A DNA stretch of 64,000 bases from assembly GCF_051401765.1 (NCBI RefSeq), contig NW_027480533.1, positions 1,426,001 to 1,490,000 of the forward strand, given 5' to 3'. The notes beneath the pieces were generated by a model, which saw only the letters and a program-made list of their open reading frames with translations, was not told the origin of the DNA and made no database searches. Below are positions 50,101-61,181 of this stretch, one piece after another (the first letter of the stretch is position 1; every line of letters begins with the position of its first letter). A program made the position numbers and the translations under genes. Source of the DNA: Calliopsis andreniformis. Lineage: Eukaryota; Arthropoda; Insecta; Hymenoptera; Andrenidae.

Positions 50101-51850
50101 CAATCCTCAATCCTCAATCCTCAATCCTCATTCTTCGATCCTCAATACCCAATCCTCAATCTTCAATCCTCAATCCTCAATCCTCATTCCTCAATCCTCA
50201 ATCCTCAATCCTCAATCTTCAATCCTCAATACTCAATCCTCAATCCTTAATCCTCAATCCTCAATCCTCAATCTTCAATCCTCAGTCCCAAATCCTCAAT
50301 CTTCAATACTCACTCCTCAATCCTCAATCTTCAATCCTCAATACTCAGTCTTCAATCCTCAATCCTCAATCCGCAATCCTCAATCCTCAATCCTCATTCT
50401 TCAATCCTCAATACCCAATCCTCAATCTTCAATCTTCAATCCTCAATCCTCAATCCTCAATTCTCAATCCTCAATCCTCAATCCTCAATCCTCAATCCTC
50501 AATCCTCAATGTTCAATCCGCAATACCCTGTCCTCAATCTTCTATCCGCAATCCTCAATCCTCAATCCTCAATCATCAATCCTCAATCCTCAATCCTCAA
50601 TCTTCAATCCTCAATACTCAGTCTTCAATCCTCAATCCTCAATCCTCAATCCTCAAACCTCATTCTTCAATCCTCAACACCCAATCCTCAATCGTCAATC
50701 TTCAATCCTCAACCCTCAATTCTCAATCCTCATTCCTCAGTCCTCAGACCTCAAACATCAATACTCAATACTCAATCTTCAATCCTCAATCATCAATCCT
50801 CTATCCTCAATCCTCAATCCTCAATCCTCAATCGTCAATCTTCAATCCTGAATACTCAATCTTCAATACTCAATCCTTAATCCTCAATCCTCAATCCTCA
50901 TTCTTCAATCCTCAATACCCAATCCTCAACCTTCAATCCTCAATCCTCAATCCTCGATCCTCAATCCTCAATTCTCAATAGTCAATCTTCAATCCTCAGT
51001 CCCAAATCCTCAATCTTCAATACTCAATCCTCAATCCTCAATCTTCAATCCTCAATACTCAGTCTTCAATCCTCAATCCTCAATCCGCAATCCTCAATAC
51101 TCAATCCTCATTCTTCAATCCTCAATACAAAATCCTCAATCTTCAATCCTCAATCCTCAATCCTCAATTCTCAATCCTCAATCCCCAATCCTCAATCCTC
51201 AATCCTCAATCCTCAATCCTCAATTCTCAATCCTCAATCCTCAATCCTCAGACCTCAAACAGCAATAGTCAACCCTCAGTCCTCGTCCTCAATCCACAAC
51301 CATCAATCCTCAATCCTCAATCTTCAATCATCAATATTCAAACTTCAGTCCCCAATCCTCAATCCTCAATCCTCAACCCTCAATCCTCAATGTTCAATCC
51401 GCAATACCCAATCCTCAATATTCTATCCGCAATCCTCAATCCTCAATCCTCAATCCTCAACCCTCAATCCTCAATCTTCAATCCTCAATACTCAACCTTC
51501 AATCCTCAATACTCAATCCTCAATCCTCATTCTTCAATCCTCAACACCCAATCCTCAATCTTCAATCCTCAATCCTCAATCCTCAATTCTCAATCCTCAA
51601 TCCTCAATCCTCAGACCTTAAACATCAATACTCTACCCTCAGACCTCGTCCTCAATCCACAACACTCAATCCTCGATCCTCAATCTTCAATCATCAATAT
51701 TCAATCTTCCATCCTCAATCCTCAATCCTCAATACTCAATCCTCAATCCTCAATGTTCTATCCTCAATACGCAATCCTCAATCTTCAATCCTCAATCCTC
51801 AATCCTCAATCCTCAATCCTCAATCCTCAATCTTAATCTTCAATCCTCAG
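47171..51850 (+). repeat. Dispersed copy of the 22.5-26.9 kb segment
   Basis: This region is collinear with 22.47-26.96 kb rather than with its immediate neighbours. The offset is 24,698 at 47199, 47678, 48115 and 48264, then 25,027 at 49354 and 49592, 25,083 at 50509 and 24,888 at 51390. The 329-base step near 48.6 kb is an extra segment with a 49-bp-like string encoding FYPQYGIL (48641), as otherwise seen at 14742, 18172 and 20932. It also carries the TCAATTTCAGACC register break (about 47629) and the TCAGACC-TCGTCC junction (hexamer at 47927) diagnostic of the 22.9-23.2 kb segment. Confidence 0.82.
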
Positions 51851-52971
51851 TACGCAATCCTCAATCCTCAATCCTCATTCTTCAATCCTCAATACCCAAT
51901 CCTCAATCTTCAATCCTCAATACTCAGTCTTCAATCCTCAATCTTCAATCCTCAATCCTCAATCCTCAATCCTCATTCTTCAATCCTCAATACACAATCC
52001 TCAATCCTCAATCCTCCATCCTCAATCCTCAATCCTCAATCCTCAATCGTCAATATTCAATCCTCAATACTCAATACTCAATCGTCAATACTCAATCCTC
52101 AATACTCAATACTCAATCCTCATTCTTCAATCCTCAATACCCAATCCTCAATCTTCAATCCTCAATCCTCAATCCTCAATACTCAATCCTCAATCCTCAA
52201 TCTTCAATCATCAAACCTCAATCCTCAATCCTCAATCCTCAATCTTCAATCCTCAATACTCAAACATCAATCCTCAATCATCAATCCTCAACCCTCAATC
52301 CTCAATCCTCAATCCTCAATCGTCAATCTTCAATCCTGAATACTCAATTTTCAATACTCAATCCTCAATTCTCAATCCTCAATTCTGATTCTTCAATCCT
52401 CAATACCCAATCCTCAATCTTCAATCGTCAATCCTCAATCCTCAATCCTCAATCCTCAATCCTCAATCCTCAATCCTCAATCCTCAATCCTCAATCTTCA
52501 ATCATCAATCCTCAATACCCAATCCTCAATCTTCAATCCTCCATCCTCAATCCTCAATTCTCAATCCTCAATCCTCAATCCTCAGTCCTCAATCCTCAAT
52601 CCTCAATTTTCAATCCGCAATACCCAATCCTCAATCTTCTATCCGCAATCCTCAATCCTCAGTCCTCAATCCTCAATCCTCAATCCTCAGACCTCAATCC
52701 TCAATCCTCAATCGTCAATCTTCAATCCTCAATCCTCAATAGTCAATCTTCAATCCTCAATACTCAATCGTCAATACTCAATCCTCAATACTCAATACTC
52801 AATCCTCATTCTTCAATCCTCAATACCCAATCCTCAATCTTCAATCCTCAATCCTCAATCCTGAATCCTCAATCCTCAATCTTCAATCATCAAACCTCAA
52901 TCCTCAATCCTCAATCCTCAATCTTCAACCCTCAATACTCAAACTTCAATCCTCAATCATCAATCCTCAAT
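51851..52971 (+). repeat. Less ordered heptamer stretch without 97-bp blocks
   Basis: Heptamer DNA with no 97-bp block; none is found between the hexamers at 51646 and 54751, the longest gap in the window. A short tandem period of 686 bases (98 units) is visible: the string AATCGTCAATACTC at 52080 recurs at 52766, followed in both by the same order of TCAATAC-rich units and by TCAATCATCAAACC. A degenerate 49-bp block with TTTTC in place of TGTTC lies near 52605. It is most similar to 7.56-8.08 kb. No gene is seen. Confidence 0.72.
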
Positions 52972-55900
52972 CCTCAATCCTCATTCTTCAATCCTCAATA
53001 CCCAATCCTCAATCTTCAATCCTGAATCCTCAATCCTCAATTCTCGATCCTCAATCCTCAATCCTCAATCCTCAATCCTCAATCCTCAATCCTCAATCCT
53101 CAATGTTCAATCCGCAATACCCAATCCTCAATCTTCTATCCGCAATCCTCAATCCTCAATCCTCATTCTTCAATCCTCAATACCGAATCCTCAATCTTCA
53201 ATCCTCAATCCTCAATCCTCAATCGTCAATCTTCAATCCTGAATACTCAATCTTCAATACTCAATCCTCAATCCTCAATCCTCAATCCTCAATCCTCATT
53301 CTTCAATCCTCAATACCCAATCCTCAATCTTCAATCCTCAATCCTCAATCCTCAATCCTCAATCCTCAATGCTCAATCTTCAATCCTCAGTCCAAAATCC
53401 TCAATCTTCAATACTCACTCCTCAATACTCAATCTTCAATCCTCAATCCTCAATACTGAATACTCAATCCTCATTCTTCAATCCTCAATACCCAATTCTC
53501 AATCTTCAATCCTCAATCCTCAATCCTCAATCCTCAATCCTCATTCTTCAATCCTCAATACCCAATCCTCAATCTTCAATCCTCAATCCTCAATCCTCAA
53601 TCCTCAATCCTCAATCCTCAATCCTCAATCTTCAATCCTCAGTCCCAAATCCTCAATCTTCAATACTCACTCCTCAATCCTCAACCTTCAATCCTCAATA
53701 CTCAGTCTTCAAACCTCAATCCTCAATCCTCAATCCTCAATCCTCAATCCTCAATCCTCATTCTTCGATCCTCAATACCCAATCCTCAATCTTCAATCCT
53801 CAATCCTCAATCCTCATTCCTCAATCCTCAATCCTCAATCCTCAATCTTCAATCCTCAATACTCAATCCTCAATCCTTAATCCTCAATCCTCAATCCTCA
53901 ATCTTCAATCCTCAGTCCCAAATCCTCAATCTTCAATACTCACTCCTCAACCTCAATCTTCAATCCTCAATACTCAGTCTTCAATCCTCAATCCTCAATC
54001 CGCAATCCTCAATCCCCAATCCTCATTCTTCAATCCTCAATACCCAATCCTCAATCTTCAATCCTCAATTCTCAATCCTCAATTCTCAATCCTCAATCCT
54101 CAATCCTCAATCCTCAATCCTCAATCCTCAATGTTCAATCCGCAATACCCAGTCCTCAATCTTCTATCCGCAATACTCAATCCTCAATCCTCAATCATCA
54201 ATACTCAATCCTCAATCCTCAATCTTCAATCCTCAATACTCAATCTTCAATCCTCAATCATCAATCCTCTATCCTCAATCCTCAATCCTCAATCCTCAAT
54301 CGTCAATCTTCAATCCTGAATACTCAATCTTCAATACTCAATCCTTAATCCTCAATCCTCAATCCTCATTCTTCAATCCTCAATACCCAATCCTCAATCT
54401 TCAATCCTCATTCCTCAATCCTCGATCCTCAATCCTCAATTCTCAATAGTCAATCTTCAATCCTCAGTCCCAAATCCTCAATCTTCAATACTCAATCCTC
54501 AATCCTCAATCTTCAATCCTCAATACTCAGTCTTCAATCCTCAATCCTCAATCCGCAATCCTCAATCCTCAATCCTCATTCTTCAATCCTCAATACCCAA
54601 TCCTCAATCTTCAATCCTCAATCCTCAATCCTCAATTCTCAATCCTCAATCCCCAATCCTCAATCCTCAATCCTCAATCCTCAATCCTCAATTCTCAATC
54701 CTCAATCCTCAATCCTCAGACCTCAAACAGCAATAGTCAACCCTCAGTCCTCGTCCTCAATCCACAACCATCAATCCTCAATCCTCAATCTTCAATCATC
54801 AATATTCAAACTTCAGTCCTCAATCCTCAATCCTCAATCCTCAACCCTCAATCCTCAATGTTCAATCCGCAATACCCAATCCTCAATCTTCTATCCGCAA
54901 TCCTCAATCCTCAATCCTCAATCCTCAACCCTCAATCCTCAATCTTCAATCCTCAATACTCAACCTTCAATCCTCAATACTCAATCCTCAATCCTCAATC
55001 CTCATTCTTCAATCCTCAACACCCAATCCTCAATCTTCAATCCTCAAACCTCAATCCTCAATTCTCAATCCTCAATCCTCAATCCTCAATCCTCAATCCT
55101 CAATCCTCAATCCTCAATTCTCAATCCTCAATCCTCAATCCTCAGACCTCAAACAGCAATAGTCAACCCTCAGTCCTCGTCCTCAATCCACAACCATCAA
55201 TCCTCAATCCTCAATCTTCAATCATCAATATTCAATCTTCAGTCCACAATCCTCAATCCTCAATCCTCAACCCTCAATCCTCAATGTTCAATCCGCAATA
55301 CCCAATCCTCAATCTTCTATCCGCAATCCTCAATCCTCAATCCTCAATCCTCAATCTTCAATCTTAATCTTCAATCCTCAGTACGCAATCTTCAATCCTC
55401 AATCCTCAATCCTCATTCCTCAATCCTCAATCTTCAATACTCAATACTCAATCTTCAATCCTCAATCCTCAATCCTCAATCCTCAATCCTCAATCCTCAA
55501 TCCTCAATCGTCAATCTTCAATCCTCAATACTCAATCGTCAATACTCAATCCTCAATACTCAATACTCAATCCTCATTCTTCAATCCTCAATACCCAATC
55601 CTCAATCTTCAATCCTCAATCCTCAATCCTCAATCCTCAATCCTCAATACTCAATCCTCAATCCTCAATCCTCATTCTTCAATCCTCAACACCCAATCCT
55701 CAATCTTCAATCCTCACTCCTCAATCCTCAATTCTCAATCCTCAATCCTCAATCCTCAGACCTTAAACATCAATACTCTACCCTCAGTCCTCGTCCTCAA
55801 TACACAGCACTCAATCCTCGATCCTCAATCTTCAATCATCAATATTCAATCTTCAATCCTCAATCCTCAATCCTCAATACTCAATCCTCAATCCTCAATG

Positions 55901-57076
55901 TTCTATCCTCAATACGCAATCCTCAATCTTCAATCCTCAATTCTCAATCCTCAATCCTCAATCCTCAATCTTCAATCTTAATCTTCAATCCTCAGTACGC
56001 AATCTTCAATCCTCAATCCTCAATCGTCAATCCTCAATCCTCAATCCTCAATCCTCAATTCTCAATCCTCAATCCTCAATCCTCAGACCTCAAACAGCAA
56101 TAGTCAACCCTCAGTCCTCGTCCTCAATCCACAACCATCAATCCTCAATCCTCAATCTTCAATCATCAATATTCAACCTTCAGTCCTCAATCCTCAATCC
56201 TCAATCCTGAACCCTCAATCCTCAATGTTCAATCCGCAATACCCAATCCTCAATCTTCTATCCGCATTCCTCAATCCTCAATCCTCAATCCTCAATCTTC
56301 AATCTTAATCTTCAATCCTCAGTACGCAATCTTCAATCCTCAATCTTCAATCCTCAATCGTCAATCTTCAATCCTCAATACTCAATCGTCAATACTCAAT
56401 CCTCAATACTCAATACTCAATCCTCATTCTTCAATCCTCAATACCCAATCCTCAATCCTCAATCCTCAATCCTCATTCTTCAATCCTCAATACCCAATCC
56501 TCAATCTTCAATCCTCAATCCTCAATCCTCAATCCTCAATCCTCAATCCTCAATCCACAATCTTCAATCCTCAATACTCAGTCTTCAATCCTCAACCCTC
56601 AATCCGCAATCCTCAATCCTCAATCCTCATTCTTCAATCCTCGATCCTCAATCCTCAATCCTCAATCCTCAATCCTCAATTCTCAATCCTCAATCCTCAA
56701 TCCTCAGACCTCAAACAGCAATAGTCAACCCTCAGTCCTCGTCCTCAATCCACAACCATCAATACTCAATCCTCAATCTTCAATCATCAATATTCAATCT
56801 TCAGTCCTCAATCCTCAATCCTCAATCCTCAACCCTCAATCCTCAATGTTCAATCCGCAATTCCCAATCCTCAATCTTCAATCCTCAATTCTCAATCCTC
56901 AATCCTCAATCCTCAATCTTCAATCTTAATCTTCAATCCTCAGTACGCAATCTTCAATCCTCAATCCTCAATCCTCATTCCTCAATCCTCAATCCTCAAT
57001 CTTCAATCTTAATCTTCAATCCTCAGTACGCAATCTTCAATCCTCAATCCTCAATCCTCATTCCTCAATCCTCAAT
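52972..57076 (+). repeat. Higher-order repeat G, unit 1 (4,105 bp)
   Basis: A clean tandem duplication. Landmarks at 53103, 53369, 54131, 54751, 54858, 55177, 55791, 56118 and 56739 all recur 4,105 bases later, with scarcely any difference visible. The period leaves a remainder of 3 on division by 7, which equals minus eleven, and eleven six-base units are counted from 53103 to 57208, including a TCAACC unit near 53948 repeated near 58053. The right half has an inner pattern in which 97-bp blocks alternate with TAATCT blocks (55365, 55979, 56306, 56927, 57010). Confidence 0.9.
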
Positions 57077-60000
57077 CCTCAATCCTCATTCTTCAATCCT
57101 CAATACCCAATCCTCAATCTTCAATCCTGAATCCTCAATCCTCAATTCTCGATCCTCAATCCTCAATCCTCAATCCTCAATCCTCAATCCTCAATCCTCA
57201 ATCCTCAATGTTCAATCCGCAATACCCAATCCTCAATCTTCTATCCGCAATCCTCAATCCTCAATCCTCATTCTTCAATCCTCAATACCGAATCCTCAAT
57301 CTTCAATCCTCAATCCTCAATCCTCAATCGTCAATCTTCAATCCTGAATACTCAATCTTCAATACTCAATCCTCAATCCTCAATCCTCAATCCTCAATCC
57401 TCATTCTTCAATCCTCAATACCCAATCCTCAATCTTCAATCCTCAATCCTCAATCCTCAATCCTCAATCCTCAATGCTCAATCTTCAATCCTCAGTCCAA
57501 AATCCTCAATCTTCAATACTCACTCCTCAATACTCAATCTTCAATCCTCAATCCTCAATACTGAATACTCAATCCTCATTCTTCAATCCTCAATACCCAA
57601 TTCTCAATCTTCAATCCTCAATCCTCAATCCTCAATCCTCAATCCTCATTCTTCAATCCTCAATACCCAATCCTCAATCTTCAATCCTCAATCCTCAATC
57701 CTCAATCCTCAATCCTCAATCCTCAATCCTCAATCTTCAATCCTCAGTCCCAAATCCTCAATCTTCAATACTCACTCCTCAATCCTCAACCTTCAATCCT
57801 CAATACTCAGTCTTCAAACCTCAATCCTCAATCCTCAATCCTCAATCCTCAATCCTCAATCCTCATTCTTCGATCCTCAATACCCAATCCTCAATCTTCA
57901 ATCCTCAATCCTCAATCCTCATTCCTCAATCCTCAATCCTCAATCCTCAATCTTCAATCCTCAATACTCAATCCTCAATCCTTAATCCTCAATCCTCAAT
58001 CCTCAATCTTCAATCCTCAGTCCCAAATCCTCAATCTTCAATACTCACTCCTCAACCTCAATCTTCAATCCTCAATACTCAGTCTTCAATCCTCAATCCT
58101 CAATCCGCAATCCTCAATCCCCAATCCTCATTCTTCAATCCTCAATACCCAATCCTCAATCTTCAATCCTCAATTCTCAATCCTCAATTCTCAATCCTCA
58201 ATCCTCAATCCTCAATCCTCAATCCTCAATCCTCAATGTTCAATCCGCAATACCCAGTCCTCAATCTTCTATCCGCAATACTCAATCCTCAATCCTCAAT
58301 CATCAATACTCAATCCTCAATCCTCAATCTTCAATCCTCAATACTCAATCTTCAATCCTCAATCATCAATCCTCTATCCTCAATCCTCAATCCTCAATCC
58401 TCAATCGTCAATCTTCAATCCTGAATACTCAATCTTCAATACTCAATCCTTAATCCTCAATCCTCAATCCTCATTCTTCAATCCTCAATACCCAATCCTC
58501 AATCTTCAATCCTCATTCCTCAATCCTCGATCCTCAATCCTCAATTCTCAATAGTCAATCTTCAATCCTCAGTCCCAAATCCTCAATCTTCAATACTCAA
58601 TCCTCAATCCTCAATCTTCAATCCTCAATACTCAGTCTTCAATCCTCAATCCTCAATCCGCAATCCTCAATCCTCAATCCTCATTCTTCAATCCTCAATA
58701 CCCAATCCTCAATCTTCAATCCTCAATCCTCAATCCTCAATTCTCAATCCTCAATCCCCAATCCTCAATCCTCAATCCTCAATCCTCAATCCTCAATTCT
58801 CAATCCTCAATCCTCAATCCTCAGACCTCAAACAGCAATAGTCAACCCTCAGTCCTCGTCCTCAATCCACAACCATCAATCCTCAATCCTCAATCTTCAA
58901 TCATCAATATTCAAACTTCAGTCCTCAATCCTCAATCCTCAATCCTCAACCCTCAATCCTCAATGTTCAATCCGCAATACCCAATCCTCAATCTTCTATC
59001 CGCAATCCTCAATCCTCAATCCTCAATCCTCAACCCTCAATCCTCAATCTTCAATCCTCAATACTCAACCTTCAATCCTCAATACTCAATCCTCAATCCT
59101 CAATCCTCATTCTTCAATCCTCAACACCCAATCCTCAATCTTCAATCCTCAAACCTCAATCCTCAATTCTCAATCCTCAATCCTCAATCCTCAATCCTCA
59201 ATCCTCAATCCTCAATCCTCAATTCTCAATCCTCAATCCTCAATCCTCAGACCTCAAACAGCAATAGTCAACCCTCAGTCCTCGTCCTCAATCCACAACC
59301 ATCAATCCTCAATCCTCAATCTTCAATCATCAATATTCAATCTTCAGTCCACAATCCTCAATCCTCAATCCTCAACCCTCAATCCTCAATGTTCAATCCG
59401 CAATACCCAATCCTCAATCTTCTATCCGCAATCCTCAATCCTCAATCCTCAATCCTCAATCTTCAATCTTAATCTTCAATCCTCAGTACGCAATCTTCAA
59501 TCCTCAATCCTCAATCCTCATTCCTCAATCCTCAATCTTCAATACTCAATACTCAATCTTCAATCCTCAATCCTCAATCCTCAATCCTCAATCCTCAATC
59601 CTCAATCCTCAATCGTCAATCTTCAATCCTCAATACTCAATCGTCAATACTCAATCCTCAATACTCAATACTCAATCCTCATTCTTCAATCCTCAATACC
59701 CAATCCTCAATCTTCAATCCTCAATCCTCAATCCTCAATCCTCAATCCTCAATACTCAATCCTCAATCCTCAATCCTCATTCTTCAATCCTCAACACCCA
59801 ATCCTCAATCTTCAATCCTCACTCCTCAATCCTCAATTCTCAATCCTCAATCCTCAATCCTCAGACCTTAAACATCAATACTCTACCCTCAGTCCTCGTC
59901 CTCAATACACAGCACTCAATCCTCGATCCTCAATCTTCAATCATCAATATTCAATCTTCAATCCTCAATCCTCAATCCTCAATACTCAATCCTCAATCCT

Positions 60001-61181
60001 CAATGTTCTATCCTCAATACGCAATCCTCAATCTTCAATCCTCAATTCTCAATCCTCAATCCTCAATCCTCAATCTTCAATCTTAATCTTCAATCCTCAG
60101 TACGCAATCTTCAATCCTCAATCCTCAATCGTCAATCCTCAATCCTCAATCCTCAATCCTCAATTCTCAATCCTCAATCCTCAATCCTCAGACCTCAAAC
60201 AGCAATAGTCAACCCTCAGTCCTCGTCCTCAATCCACAACCATCAATCCTCAATCCTCAATCTTCAATCATCAATATTCAACCTTCAGTCCTCAATCCTC
60301 AATCCTCAATCCTGAACCCTCAATCCTCAATGTTCAATCCGCAATACCCAATCCTCAATCTTCTATCCGCATTCCTCAATCCTCAATCCTCAATCCTCAA
60401 TCTTCAATCTTAATCTTCAATCCTCAGTACGCAATCTTCAATCCTCAATCTTCAATCCTCAATCGTCAATCTTCAATCCTCAATACTCAATCGTCAATAC
60501 TCAATCCTCAATACTCAATACTCAATCCTCATTCTTCAATCCTCAATACCCAATCCTCAATCCTCAATCCTCAATCCTCATTCTTCAATCCTCAATACCC
60601 AATCCTCAATCTTCAATCCTCAATCCTCAATCCTCAATCCTCAATCCTCAATCCTCAATCCACAATCTTCAATCCTCAATACTCAGTCTTCAATCCTCAA
60701 CCCTCAATCCGCAATCCTCAATCCTCAATCCTCATTCTTCAATCCTCGATCCTCAATCCTCAATCCTCAATCCTCAATCCTCAATTCTCAATCCTCAATC
60801 CTCAATCCTCAGACCTCAAACAGCAATAGTCAACCCTCAGTCCTCGTCCTCAATCCACAACCATCAATACTCAATCCTCAATCTTCAATCATCAATATTC
60901 AATCTTCAGTCCTCAATCCTCAATCCTCAATCCTCAACCCTCAATCCTCAATGTTCAATCCGCAATTCCCAATCCTCAATCTTCAATCCTCAATTCTCAA
61001 TCCTCAATCCTCAATCCTCAATCTTCAATCTTAATCTTCAATCCTCAGTACGCAATCTTCAATCCTCAATCCTCAATCCTCATTCCTCAATCCTCAATCC
61101 TCAATCTTCAATCTTAATCTTCAATCCTCAGTACGCAATCTTCAATCCTCAATCCTCAATCCTCATTCCTCAATCCTCAAT
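57077..61181 (+). repeat. Higher-order repeat G, unit 2 (4,105 bp)
   Basis: Second copy of G. Even rare features are carried over, such as the one-base shorter TCAACC unit, the TACACAGC variant of the 97-bp block (hexamer 59896) and the CTGAACCC string near 60312. The match ends near 61181, where this copy goes to TCAATCTTCAATAC and unit 1 to consensus. The junction between units near 57076 lies just after two TAATCT blocks placed 83 bases apart. Confidence 0.9.
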
